From NCBI GenBank assembly GCA_038247465.1, contig JBBRUV010000090.1, positions 1 to 14,668 of the forward strand: a stretch of DNA of 14,668 nt, given 5' to 3'. Shown here piece after piece: positions 1 to 7,161 of the stretch. How positions within the stretch are numbered: position 1 is the stretch's first letter; each line of letters begins with the position of its first letter. A program made the position numbers and the translations under genes. The DNA comes from JBBRNH01 sp038247465. Its GTDB lineage: Bacteria > Bacteroidota > Bacteroidia > Cytophagales > Spirosomataceae. Under the pieces are notes generated by a model that was not told where the DNA came from, searched no databases, and was given only the letters and a program-made list of their open reading frames with translations.

Positions 1-414
1 CAGGTCGAGGGGGGTACTCAACCCCACCCATTTCCGACAGATTGTCAGCAGTTCGTAATTTAGATCAAACAAAAACGTCGTCGGTTTACTGAAAACGCCT
101 TCAATATCCGGCGCATAAAACTCAAAAAACGGAGCCTTCCGGTAAGCTCCTGCCAAACACCGCCAATGCCGTTCGCGCCAGGGTTGACCGTTATCAATCC
201 GTACTTCCCGAATCGGCTGGTGGCGGGTTGGGCCAAGCACCGGCACCGTCAGGCAGTCTATCTTGTTGGCCGCCAGCACGTAGCACCGATTTCGGAGGCT
301 CTGTTTCTGATACTGCTCGTGCGCTTCGAGCCGGGTTGCGCTGAACTGAGCCATCCCGGCAAAAAAATCAAGGCACGGGAAATAGTGTAATTCGGTTAAT
401 AAATCGGTTTCCAA
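1..414 (-). CDS. WbqC-family protein (5' part; continues beyond window start)
   Basis: The reverse strand is open from a TTG at 414 to the window edge (138 codons). It carries the family's signature order: HYFPCLDFFA near the N-terminus, then HEQYQKQSLRNRC around residues 31-43, a VPV stretch, VRIDNGQPWRERHWR around residues 68-82, and AYRKAPFFEFY. WbqC-like proteins occur in surface-polysaccharide loci and widely in Bacteroidota, but their biochemical role is not settled. There is no in-frame ATG ahead of the conserved core. The frame is closed by a TAA at 480-478, so the start must be TTG at 414 or TTG at 438; family length favours 414. The C-terminus is missing only because the window ends. 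The gene is divergent from the acyltransferase at 487. Family assignment is firm; the exact start is less so. Confidence 0.85.
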   Translation of the reverse strand, partial: METDLLTELHYFPCLDFFAGMAQFSATRLEAHEQYQKQSLRNRCYVLAANKIDCLTVPVLGPTRHQPIREVRIDNGQPWRERHWRCLAGAYRKAPFFEFYAPDIEGVFSKPTTFLFDLNYELLTICRKWVGLSTPLDL

Positions 415-464
415 TGAACGATTGTAATTTATCTCCAAGTACGCGAAAAAAGCAACCCGCCGAT

Positions 465-472
465 TAATTTTG
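465..472 (+). promoter_or_regulatory. Putative Bacteroidota -7 box (TAATTTTG)
   Basis: TAATTTTG matches the Bacteroidota -7 consensus TAnnTTTG and ends 14 bp before the acyltransferase ATG. I see no convincing -33 TTTG at the expected distance, so this is a weak call. Confidence 0.35.
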
Positions 473-486
473 CCAAATTATTTACC

Positions 487-1359
487 ATGATTTTCTTTCG
501 CTTCCTGTCCTGGCTCCCGCTCCCAATTCTTTACGGGCTTGCCGATGTGATTTACCTCCTCCTCGCTCACGTCATTCGCTACCGGCGACGGGTGGTTCTG
601 GACAATCTTCAACGGTCGTTTCCCGAAAAATCAACGTCCAACATCAGCCGGTTAGCGCGGGGTTACTACCGAAACCTGGCCGATATATTGGTCGAAATTA
701 TCAAACTGCCCGCCATGCAGCCTCACGATCTGAAACGGCGCGTACTCTATACGAATCCTGATGTGGTGGTGAATTATCTCAATCAGGGGCAGTCGGTGAT
801 TGCCTTAGGCGGGCATCAGTGCAACTGGGAGTGGATTCCGTCGGCGGCTGTGCTGTATGGTATGCCCGTTGACAGCGTGTATAAAACCCTCGAAAACCCG
901 AAATTCGAGACCCTGATGCAGGAAATTCGCTCGACGTTTGGGCCGTATTTAGTGCCGATGACCAAACTCCCCCGCGAACTCGTGGCCCGCCGAAAACTCC
1001 CCCGCGTGATTGCGTTAGTAGCCGATCAGGTACCGGACAAACCCGAATTTGCCCACTGGATGCCGTTTCTCAACCGCGACACGCCGTTTTATCCCGGCTC
1101 TGAGCGATTGGCCCGCAGTCAGCAAATGCCCGTTGTGTATATGGAAATGGTGCGGCTCCGGCGCGGTTACTACACGGCTACGTTCACGCTGTTGGCCGAG
1201 CCACCGCACGAACTGCCGCCCGGCCAGATTATGGAACGCTACCGCGACCTCCTGCAAGCCAGCATCAACCGCCACCCGGCAGACTGGCTCTGGAGCCACA
1301 AACGCTGGAAACACACAACGGAAGAATATGAAGGGCGGTTTTGGGGGAAAACCATGTAG
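487..1359 (+). CDS. LpxL/HtrB-like lysophospholipid (lipid A) acyltransferase
   Basis: This 290-residue protein belongs to the LpxL/HtrB family, which adds secondary acyl chains to lipid A precursors at the inner membrane. The sequence shows a hydrophobic N-terminal helix (residues about 2-30) followed by an Arg-rich stretch. The catalytic HX4E motif is H110-Q-C-N-W-E115 within GGHQCNWEW. A block ADQVPDKPEF begins near 179, FYPGSERLAR lies at 201-210, and the C-terminal family hallmark HPADWLWSHKRWK lies at 263-275. Length is usual for the family in Bacteroidota. The ATG at 487 starts directly before the membrane helix. The gene is divergent from WbqC and convergent with the lipoprotein gene at 1389. 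Which acyl chain or acceptor it uses cannot be told from sequence; an ornithine-lipid or other lysophospholipid substrate remains possible. Confidence 0.88.
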   Translation: MIFFRFLSWLPLPILYGLADVIYLLLAHVIRYRRRVVLDNLQRSFPEKSTSNISRLARGYYRNLADILVEIIKLPAMQPHDLKRRVLYTNPDVVVNYLNQGQSVIALGGHQCNWEWIPSAAVLYGMPVDSVYKTLENPKFETLMQEIRSTFGPYLVPMTKLPRELVARRKLPRVIALVADQVPDKPEFAHWMPFLNRDTPFYPGSERLARSQQMPVVYMEMVRLRRGYYTATFTLLAEPPHELPPGQIMERYRDLLQASINRHPADWLWSHKRWKHTTEEYEGRFWGKTM

Positions 1360-1383
1360 AGACGCAACATATTGCGTCTCTAC
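1356..1383. repeat. Perfect extragenic palindrome (12-bp stem, 4-base loop)
   Basis: The arms GTAGAGACGCAA and TTGCGTCTCTAC are perfect reverse complements around the loop CATA. The element includes the acyltransferase stop codon (1357-1359) and ends 5 bp before the stop codon of the convergent lipoprotein gene. It can act as a bidirectional terminator or mRNA end stabiliser. The arms look like a family of short palindromes dispersed in other bacterial genomes, but that is recollection and not visible here. Confidence 0.75.
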
Positions 1384-1388
1384 AAAAA

Positions 1389-2429
1389 CTACTGATACTG
1401 AATATACAAGGGCCTCGGCGTGAGAGCCAGCACCTCGGTGGGAGTCATGAGGTGGGGTGATTTGTGGTTCGAGCGTGGATCAACCTTTTTCAGGTCGTTC
1501 TTGTAAAACAGCTTGAAGCCGGTGTACTGCACGGGTTCTTTCACGATATAATCGCGGTACGAATCCATCTTGAGCGACGGTGGCCCCCAGCCGTCCATGT
1601 GCATCACGACCTGCACGTTAGGGTCGAGTTTAATGCTTTTATAGTTCGTTACCATGCGCTGCGTGAAGCGGTGAACCACCAGAATCTTGGGCGGCAGGTT
1701 GTTTTCGCGGGCAATCCGGCTCAAAAACGATATGGCTTTGTTCACGTCGGCAGCATCGTAGGTGCCAATGCGGGTGCCGGGCCGTGCGCCGGTCTTCATC
1801 GAAAACTCCGGGTCAATGCCCAGATGCACGTAGGGCAGTTTCAGGTATTTTTCCATGTAATCGAGTTCGGGTTGCAACGGGGCCAGGCCGACCTGAATGT
1901 CTAAGAAACAGATGGAATTATGCTCGGCGGCCCATTTAATGACTTTCCGAATCGTTTTGTCGGTCATCCGCATCCGGTAGTAGCCATCTTTGCCGGGTGC
2001 ACCCTGCGCCGAAGTTGCCACGAGGTGCAGAGCTGTTTGTACCTTCAGGCCGGTGGTGTCGCCCTGTTCCCAGTTTTTGGCCGCTTCGTCGAGCCGCCGG
2101 AGCATATCGTCTTTGGGATATTCGCCCAATGCACCCATTTTTTTGGAGTGCGGGTTGCCGTAATAAGCCACGATGCGTTTGCCGGGCAGGATCGGCCCGG
2201 TGATTTTCGGCCCGATCAACCCCAGCGAATCCAACGGCGAGAGCGTACCGGAAACGGGCCTGGTGGCCACTGCCGAATCAGTCGAAACGGTTGTAGTTGA
2301 GATCGTTGAACTGACCGTTTTGGCCGTTGAGTCAGCCGATGTTGCATCGGCTTTTTGGGAAGATGGCTGGCAATTCAGGAGCAACAACGCGGTTGCTGCC
2401 GCCAGTACAGATATTGTTCTATGGAGCAT
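1389..2429 (-). CDS. Unrecognised lipoprotein, probable beta/alpha-barrel domain
   Basis: The 346-residue product starts with a lipoprotein signal peptide ending LLLLNC, so Cys20 should be lipidated. A Ser/Thr-rich linker follows (about 22-60), then a globular domain from about 75 to the end. I do not recognise a named family. The domain alternates short hydrophobic strands with amphipathic helices: RIVAYYGNP (85-93), ALHLVA (133-138), SICFLDIQVG (172-181), VHLGIDPEF (201-209), ILVVHRF (249-255), VVMHMDGWG (274-282) and PLYIQYQ at the C-terminus. Acidic and His residues sit at strand ends (D177, D206, E208, H253, H277, D279). This resembles a TIM-barrel hydrolase, but the fold is my inference. 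The ATG lies 18 bp after the YciO stop on the same strand, so the two are probably co-transcribed. Confidence 0.8.
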   Translation of the reverse strand: MLHRTISVLAAATALLLLNCQPSSQKADATSADSTAKTVSSTISTTTVSTDSAVATRPVSGTLSPLDSLGLIGPKITGPILPGKRIVAYYGNPHSKKMGALGEYPKDDMLRRLDEAAKNWEQGDTTGLKVQTALHLVATSAQGAPGKDGYYRMRMTDKTIRKVIKWAAEHNSICFLDIQVGLAPLQPELDYMEKYLKLPYVHLGIDPEFSMKTGARPGTRIGTYDAADVNKAISFLSRIARENNLPPKILVVHRFTQRMVTNYKSIKLDPNVQVVMHMDGWGPPSLKMDSYRDYIVKEPVQYTGFKLFYKNDLKKVDPRSNHKSPHLMTPTEVLALTPRPLYIQYQ

Positions 2430-2447
2430 AACGCCGAAAAGTACGCA

Positions 2448-3068
2448 TTAAAAGTCTACCAATCCCAATCCCTGCCGGACAACCTCAACCTCGTCGTTCA
2501 CGGCCCGGATCACCGTTGACGGCACGTTGCCGCCCGGCCCGCCATCAATCACAATGTCAACGAGGTGTTGAAACAGGCCGTATATTTCTTCGGGGTCGGT
2601 GGGGTATTGGCTGATTTCGTCGTCGTCTTTTACGGTTGTGGTCAAAATCGGGTTACCGAGTTCCAGCACGATTCGGCGCGGGATTTCGTGGTTCGGCACC
2701 CGGATACCGATGGTTTTTTTGTTGGTATTCAGCACTTTCGGCACGCGGTTACTGGCTTCCAAAACAAAGGTGTAGGGCCCGGGAAGCAGCCGCTTCATGA
2801 GTTTAAAGGTCTGATTATCAACGCGGGCGTAGTCGGCAATGTGGCTCAGGTCGTGGCAGATAAACGAAAAATCGTTTTTCTGGGGTTTGATGCCTTTGAT
2901 GCGGGCCACGCGCTCCACAGCGCGGGCATTGTGAATATCGCAGCCGAGGCCGTAAATGGTGTCGGTCGGGTAAACCACAACAGCCCCGTTTCGCAGGGCC
3001 GAAACCACCTGCTGAATTTTACGCGGTTCGGGGTTGTCGGGATGAATGGTGAGAAATTCGGCGGGCAT
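2448..3068 (-). CDS. YciO-type Sua5/YrdC family protein (threonylcarbamoyl-AMP synthase-like)
   Basis: The Sua5/YrdC/YciO fold binds ATP and nucleic acid. TsaC/Sua5 members make L-threonylcarbamoyl-AMP for the t6A37 modification of tRNA. This protein (206 residues) resembles the E. coli YciO branch: it opens FLTIHPDNPEPRKI, continues VVVYPTDTIYGLGCDI and KRLLPGPYTFVL, then KKTIGIRVPNHEI, and ends with IDGGPGGNVPSTVI and VVRQGLG. The role of YciO itself is less certain than that of TsaC, so no symbol is given. I chose the ATG at 3068 and not the upstream in-frame TTG at 3101. The family begins at this Met, and a TATCTTTG -7 box covers the TTG. The lipoprotein gene follows after 18 bp. Confidence 0.88.
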   Translation of the reverse strand: MPAEFLTIHPDNPEPRKIQQVVSALRNGAVVVYPTDTIYGLGCDIHNARAVERVARIKGIKPQKNDFSFICHDLSHIADYARVDNQTFKLMKRLLPGPYTFVLEASNRVPKVLNTNKKTIGIRVPNHEIPRRIVLELGNPILTTTVKDDDEISQYPTDPEEIYGLFQHLVDIVIDGGPGGNVPSTVIRAVNDEVEVVRQGLGLVDF

Positions 3069-3098
3069 GATGGGCGGGGTTTGTAGCTGGTCTCTGTC

Positions 3099-3106
3099 CA
3101 AAGATA
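3099..3106 (-). promoter_or_regulatory. Putative -7 box (TATCTTTG) for the YciO-lipoprotein unit
   Basis: TATCTTTG on the minus strand fits TAnnTTTG and ends 30 bp before the ATG at 3068. It includes the alternative TTG at 3101, which would then lie upstream of the transcript start. A clear -33 element is not visible. Confidence 0.45.
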
Positions 3107-3130
3107 CGGGTAGCGGTTTTCATTTTGCGT

Positions 3131-3138
3131 TATCTTTG
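3131..3138 (+). promoter_or_regulatory. Putative -7 box (TATCTTTG) for pyrH
   Basis: TATCTTTG fits TAnnTTTG and ends 20 bp before the pyrH ATG. It is the divergent counterpart of the identical box at 3106-3099. No clear -33 TTTG is seen. Confidence 0.5.
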
Positions 3139-3158
3139 CGGCCAAAATTTCTCCCCCA

Positions 3159-3881
3159 ATGGCTCATCAACCCAAGTACAAACGAATTCTGCTTAAACTC
3201 AGTGGCGAGGCTTTAGCCGGGCCAGACGGTAATGGTATCAGCCCGGCGATGCTGGAGCAATACAGCCAGGAAATTATGAGCGTCACCGCGCTGGGAACCG
3301 AGGTAGCGATTGTGGTGGGAGGAGGGAACATTTTTCGGGGTATTTCGGGCGAAAAAGCCGGTTTCGACCGCGTACAGGGTGATTATATGGGGATGCTGGC
3401 AACGGTTATCAACGCCATGGCGGTTCAAAGTTCGCTCGAACAGCACGGTGTTTTCACCCGCGTTATGTCGGCCATCCGGGTCGAGCAGGTTTGCGAGCCC
3501 TATGTGCGTCGGCGGGCCATCCGGCACCTCGAAAAAGGCCGCGTCGTGATTTTCGGGGGCGGCACGGGCAACCCGTATTTCACCACCGACACCACCGCCA
3601 GCCTGCGGGCTATCGAAATCGAAGCCGATGTGGTGCTGAAAGGCACCAAAGTGGACGGTGTTTATAGTGCCGACCCCATGAAAGACAAAACCGCCACCCG
3701 CTACAAAACCATTAGTTTCAAGGAGGTGTACGAGAAAAAACTCAGCGTGATGGACCTCACGGCCTTTACGCTCTGCCAGGAAAACAACCTGCCCATTATC
3801 GTTTTCAACATGAACACGCCCGGCAGTCTGCTCCGGGTGGTGCTGGGCGACGAAGACGCGGGAACACTGATAACGGTATAA
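3159..3881 (+). CDS. pyrH: UMP kinase
   Basis: UMP kinase phosphorylates UMP to UDP with ATP in the cytoplasm, in pyrimidine nucleotide synthesis; the bacterial enzyme belongs to the amino acid kinase family. All hallmarks are present in 240 residues: RILLKLSGEAL (9-18), the phosphate-binding GGGNIFRG (54-61), GDYMGMLATVINA (74-86, UMP-binding Asp75), GGGTGNPYFTTDT (133-145) and KGTKVDGVYSADP (161-173). Length is typical. The ATG at 3159 directly precedes the conserved start. frr follows on the same strand after 133 bp that hold a large hairpin. The pyrH-frr order is a long-known bacterial arrangement, but rpsB and tsf are not next to it here. Confidence 0.97.
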   Translation: MAHQPKYKRILLKLSGEALAGPDGNGISPAMLEQYSQEIMSVTALGTEVAIVVGGGNIFRGISGEKAGFDRVQGDYMGMLATVINAMAVQSSLEQHGVFTRVMSAIRVEQVCEPYVRRRAIRHLEKGRVVIFGGGTGNPYFTTDTTASLRAIEIEADVVLKGTKVDGVYSADPMKDKTATRYKTISFKEVYEKKLSVMDLTAFTLCQENNLPIIVFNMNTPGSLLRVVLGDEDAGTLITV

Positions 3882-3890
3882 AAATAATTA

Positions 3891-3980
3891 TACGGAGATG
3901 CACGGAGAAGGCGCAGAGATGCACGGAAGCTTTTTAATAACTCTGTGAATCTCTGTGTTCCCTCCGTGCATCTCCGTGTA
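3891..3980. repeat. Large imperfect inverted repeat between pyrH and frr
   Basis: The left arm begins TACGGAGATGCACGGAG and the right arm ends CTCCGTGCATCTCCGTGTA, forming an outer stem of about 17 bp with one mismatch. The inner parts (CAGAGATGCACGGAAG against CTCTGTGAATCTCTGTG) pair less well, and the centre is AAGCTTTTTAATAA. Within the left arm the unit GAGATGCACGGA occurs twice, so the element is also a short tandem repeat. It fills most of the pyrH-frr gap and could reduce read-through into frr or protect mRNA ends. Confidence 0.75.
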
Positions 3981-4014
3981 ACACCCTTTTACGCAACTCT
4001 AAAACTCCCCTAAA

Positions 4015-4575
4015 ATGGACGAGATTGAATTTTTCTTAGACGATGCCAAAGACACGATGGAGAAGGCACTGAAACACCTTGCCATCGAATTGAATAAAAT
4101 CAGGGCTGGCAAAGCCTCTCCTGCCATGCTTGATGGTCTCCAGATTGCCTATTATGGCTCTATGTCGCCCATTGGCAACGTTTCCAGTATCACCACGCCC
4201 GATGCCCGGACGATTGCCATTAAGCCGTTTGATAAAAAAATGATTGGCGAAATCGAGAAGGCGATTCGTAACAGTAGCCTCGGCCTAAACCCCATGAACG
4301 ACGGCGAACTGATCCGGCTCAGTGTGCCGCCCCTCACCGAAGACCGTCGGCGCGATTTGGTCAAGCGCGTAAAGGCTGAGATTGAAACCGCCAAAATCAA
4401 CGTCCGTAACATCCGTAAAGACACCAACGATGTTATCCGCAAACTGACCAAAGAAGGCGTTTCGGAAGACGACGTAAAAAAAGGCGAAGAACGCTCGCAG
4501 AAATTGACCGATGCCTTCATCGCCCGCGTCGAAGAAGCGTTTGCCACGAAGGAAAAAGATATTATGTCGGTGTAA
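4015..4575 (+). CDS. frr: Ribosome recycling factor
   Basis: RRF acts with EF-G in the cytoplasm to split the post-termination ribosome. The 186-residue protein has the usual length. The family blocks are LNKIRAGKASPAMLDGLQIAYYG (about 27-49, first long helix into domain II), PDARTIAIKPFDK (61-74), the AIRNSSLGLNPMNDG segment, and SVPPLTEDRRRDLVKRVK, which opens the C-terminal helices. It follows pyrH on the same strand beyond a large hairpin. No Bacteroidota -7 box stands out upstream, so it may be read from pyrH or from a weak promoter of its own. It is convergent with the response regulator gene; 37 bp separate the stop codons. Confidence 0.97.
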   Translation: MDEIEFFLDDAKDTMEKALKHLAIELNKIRAGKASPAMLDGLQIAYYGSMSPIGNVSSITTPDARTIAIKPFDKKMIGEIEKAIRNSSLGLNPMNDGELIRLSVPPLTEDRRRDLVKRVKAEIETAKINVRNIRKDTNDVIRKLTKEGVSEDDVKKGEERSQKLTDAFIARVEEAFATKEKDIMSV

Positions 4576-4612
4576 GTAGCCCCGGCAATCGCGCCGGAAA
4601 GCCGAAGGTTGT

Positions 4613-5242
4613 TCAGGCCAACCCGTGTTCCACCGCGAACTTGACCAGATCGGCGGGTTTGTTGATGCCTAATTTGAGGTTGATGTTGTTGCGGTGGGTT
4701 TTTACGGTGGCCACGCTCAGAAACAGTTTCTCGGCAATTTCGTCATTGGTAAAACTCTGCCCCACAAGGCCAATAATCTCGATTTCGCGCTTCGTGAGCT
4801 GAAACTGTTTCTGAAACGAATCGTCGGCGTGCTGGTTGGGCGTGGTGCTTTTGGTGAGTTTGGGATCGTAATAGCGGTTGCCCGCCAGCACGGTCTCGAT
4901 GGCGTTCAGGACTTCGTCAACACCAGAGTTTTTCAGAATGTAGCCCGGCACGCCCAACCGCCTGCAATCCTCCACGAACTTGCGGTCGCTGTACATGGTG
5001 AGCATGATGATGCGCACGTTCGGGTAATTTTTGAGCAGTTTTTCAGCCACGTCCAACCCATTCATGTGGGGCATATTGATATCTAACAGCACCAGGTTGG
5101 GTTGCGTCCGATGCACGGCATCGAGCACGTCCTTTCCGCTGAACACTTGCCCCACAATCTGGAGGTTGTCTTCGGCGGAAAGCATCATTTTCATGCCATC
5201 ATTAAACAGTTGATGGTCGTCAGCAATCAGGATTTTGGTCAT
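4613..5242 (-). CDS. NarL/FixJ (LuxR-type) response regulator
   Basis: A 209-residue two-domain regulator. The receiver domain (about 3-120) has the acidic pair D8-D9, phosphoacceptor Asp54 in LLDINMP, Thr82 in MLTMY, and Lys104 in YILKN, so it looks fully able to be phosphorylated. A linker (about 125-145) leads to a LuxR-type helix-turn-helix (about 147-205: LTKREIEIIGLVGQSFTNDEIA then LFLSVATVKTHRNNI). Such proteins bind inverted heptamers as dimers. It is the last gene of the sensor operon: the HK-C stop (TGA) and this ATG are one base apart, so translation is probably coupled. The natural partners are the three upstream sensors. I infer that its binding site is the 18-bp palindrome found at four places in this window. 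Confidence 0.95.
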   Translation of the reverse strand: MTKILIADDHQLFNDGMKMMLSAEDNLQIVGQVFSGKDVLDAVHRTQPNLVLLDINMPHMNGLDVAEKLLKNYPNVRIIMLTMYSDRKFVEDCRRLGVPGYILKNSGVDEVLNAIETVLAGNRYYDPKLTKSTTPNQHADDSFQKQFQLTKREIEIIGLVGQSFTNDEIAEKLFLSVATVKTHRNNINLKLGINKPADLVKFAVEHGLA

Positions 5243-5243
5243 G

Positions 5244-7097
5244 TCAGTATGGGATTTCTGCCAGCACCGTTACCCCATCGGGGCTGATGTCGGCATCGAG
5301 TTTACCGTTTATAAAAGCCACTTTCGAGTGTAAGTTATTGTACTGCGGGGGATTAGGCCCATTGTCTTCGGCAATCAGCACCAAACTTGTGTTGCCATAC
5401 ACCAACTGAAAAGTGGCTTCGGTGGCATCCGAGTTTTTCACGATGTCGTTGATGAGTTCAACCGCAATCCGGAAAATCTGCACCTCCGTACTGGTGTCTA
5501 ACCGTCGTTCGGAGCCAGCTACGATGTACCGGAATTGAATGTCGGAACTGGCCTGAACCTTGTCGATGGTTTCGGCCAGCGATTTAGCTAAGCCCAGTTC
5601 GGCAAAGTTCTTGGGCATGAGGTTGTGCGACACCGTGCGGAGGTTATCCACCGCCCGCACCAGCAGTTGACGGGCCTCGGTCAGCAGCGGGAATTGTTCA
5701 CGCACATCGGGCTTCCGCATCACACTCGACACGTAGCCAATGGCTGTGGACAACATGGCTCCCACATCATCGTAGAGATCTTCGGCAATGCGGTTCCGTT
5801 CTATTTCGAGGGCTTCGATTACGTTTTCCGACTGTGCCTGTTCCTGGTGATGCAGGGTGGTGAGGAGTTTTTCGTTTTGCTGCCGGTAATTGGCAAATCC
5901 GAAATACAGCACCCCCAGCGACAGCATGACCAGATCAATCAGAAAATTGACAATCACCAGTCCTTCGTTGGTGTAGTTCAGCAACGGATGCCCGGCCAGG
6001 CTGAAAGCCGCATTGACCACAAACAGCGACAGCAACATAAACTGCACGGTGGTGATGCCCGCATAAAACAAAATCAGCGGCTCCCGCTGATGAATCCGTT
6101 CGCGCAGGCTGACCACCGCCAGCGGCACCACCATCAGCGAAAAAAACAGCGTCAACAGCAGCAACGACTGGAAATAAAACGTCGGTACGGCCCGCAGCAG
6201 CAACAGCCCGGTGGTGAGCGCGACCGCCCCGACGATGCTGCATTTGAACCCGTTGACCCAGCGAAACACCCGGCTGTTCTGGGCCGTCTGCCCGATGAAG
6301 CGTTGCATAAAATGCACCTGCGCCAGCACGATCAGCCAGGCCGAGAGGGTTTGCGGATACCAGTCGTTGATCTGCGGATGGTCGGGCCAGAGGTACTGAA
6401 AACTCAGGCCCGAAGCCGCGCCGAGGTGGAAAGCGTGCAGCCCGATCACGGCCATAAACCAGCCGTACAGCCCGTTGGCGGTGGCAATCCAGACCATGCC
6501 GTTCAGCAGCAGCACCAGGATCGTTAGCCCGGCCATTACGCCCCAGCCCAGCAGCCGCTGCCGGTCTGTCAGCTCAAACGCGGTTGGCCCCCAGAGCGTC
6601 AGTCGCACGTCCAGGACTTCGTCTTCTTTGGCCAGCATCACAAATACGTCGGTGGGCTGCTGCGGATCGGGCAGGATCGGAAACACCCAGTTGTAATGCG
6701 GAAACCCGCGCGTCCGAAACGGCAGCGCATCGCCGGTAATCACCTGATTCACCAGCCGGTTGTTGACGACCTGATAAAAACTGACCTGGTTGATACGCGG
6801 GTTGTCGATCTCCAGATAGATCAGTCGGCCCGTGCCGGGCGGGACCTGAAGGTGCAGCCAGTGATTGGCGGTCGTGTAGTTTTTAAGCAGCCGGTTGCCC
6901 GGCATGGGCGCAAACCGGCCCTGGGCGTGCGACGCCCGGATTTGGGCCAGCCCCAGCCGCCGGGTGGGGTCGGCAAACGTATCCAGACGCATCGTTGTCG
7001 ACACCGATGGCCCCGGTCCGATCGGAACCGTTTGTTGGGATCGGGACAGCCCCGGCAGCAGGGTCAGCAGTAGCAATATGACAAAGCGGGTTTTCAA
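5244..7097 (-). CDS. 7TMR-DISM sensor protein HK-C; phosphoacceptor His replaced by Tyr
   Basis: The 617-residue membrane sensor has a signal peptide (1-20), a periplasmic 7TMR-DISM extracellular domain (about 35-175), seven hydrophobic segments (about 184-400) with SFQYLWP at 232-238, a short coiled-coil linker, and HisKA_3 plus HATPase-like parts. Where the family has DLHDD, this protein has DLYDD: Tyr442 is encoded by TAC at 5774-5772. The ATP-binding domain is also altered: the N-box Asn is Asp551, G1 reads EDNGPNPP with the second Gly lost, and no GxGL G2 box is found. It should neither autophosphorylate nor bind ATP normally. The start is TTG at 7097; an in-frame TGA lies just upstream and no ATG precedes the signal peptide. 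A TAnnTTTG box and operator lie 17-64 bp upstream. A role as pseudokinase partner or phosphatase is inferred. Confidence 0.9.
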   Translation of the reverse strand: MKTRFVILLLLTLLPGLSRSQQTVPIGPGPSVSTTMRLDTFADPTRRLGLAQIRASHAQGRFAPMPGNRLLKNYTTANHWLHLQVPPGTGRLIYLEIDNPRINQVSFYQVVNNRLVNQVITGDALPFRTRGFPHYNWVFPILPDPQQPTDVFVMLAKEDEVLDVRLTLWGPTAFELTDRQRLLGWGVMAGLTILVLLLNGMVWIATANGLYGWFMAVIGLHAFHLGAASGLSFQYLWPDHPQINDWYPQTLSAWLIVLAQVHFMQRFIGQTAQNSRVFRWVNGFKCSIVGAVALTTGLLLLRAVPTFYFQSLLLLTLFFSLMVVPLAVVSLRERIHQREPLILFYAGITTVQFMLLSLFVVNAAFSLAGHPLLNYTNEGLVIVNFLIDLVMLSLGVLYFGFANYRQQNEKLLTTLHHQEQAQSENVIEALEIERNRIAEDLYDDVGAMLSTAIGYVSSVMRKPDVREQFPLLTEARQLLVRAVDNLRTVSHNLMPKNFAELGLAKSLAETIDKVQASSDIQFRYIVAGSERRLDTSTEVQIFRIAVELINDIVKNSDATEATFQLVYGNTSLVLIAEDNGPNPPQYNNLHSKVAFINGKLDADISPDGVTVLAEIPY

Positions 7098-7113
7098 CAG
7101 AACTGGTTTTGGT

Positions 7114-7161
7114 CAAAAGTACGGGGGCGATCCGTTCCCTAAAATACAAACTTGTTTGTAT
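7114..7161 (-). promoter_or_regulatory. Internal operator plus -7 box in front of HK-C
   Basis: The perfect 18-bp palindrome ATACAAACTTGTTTGTAT (7144-7161) overlaps the last codons and stop of HK-B. On the minus strand a TACTTTTG -7 box lies at 7121-7114. Centre to box end is 38.5 bp, against 39.5 bp in the three plus-strand copies. The HK-C TTG start is 17 bp after the box. This is probably an activated internal promoter for HK-C and the regulator. Confidence 0.65.

Noticed and set aside
166..390. Plus-strand frame of 74 codons near the window start
   Set aside because: It is the shadow of the WbqC-family gene on the other strand, whose translation matches the family clearly.
3069..3101. 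TTG at 3101 as start of the YciO protein
   Set aside because: It adds 11 residues not seen at the start of the family, and a TATCTTTG promoter box covers it; the ATG at 3068 fits better.
4581..4600. CCGGC/GCCGG hairpin between frr and the regulator gene
   Set aside because: Stem of only five base pairs without a T-tract; too weak to call a terminator.
5625..6527. Long antisense reading frame opposite HK-C (and similar ones opposite HK-A and HK-B)
   Set aside because: Gln/His/Arg-rich composition typical of the complement of a GC-rich membrane-protein gene; no domain or start signal.
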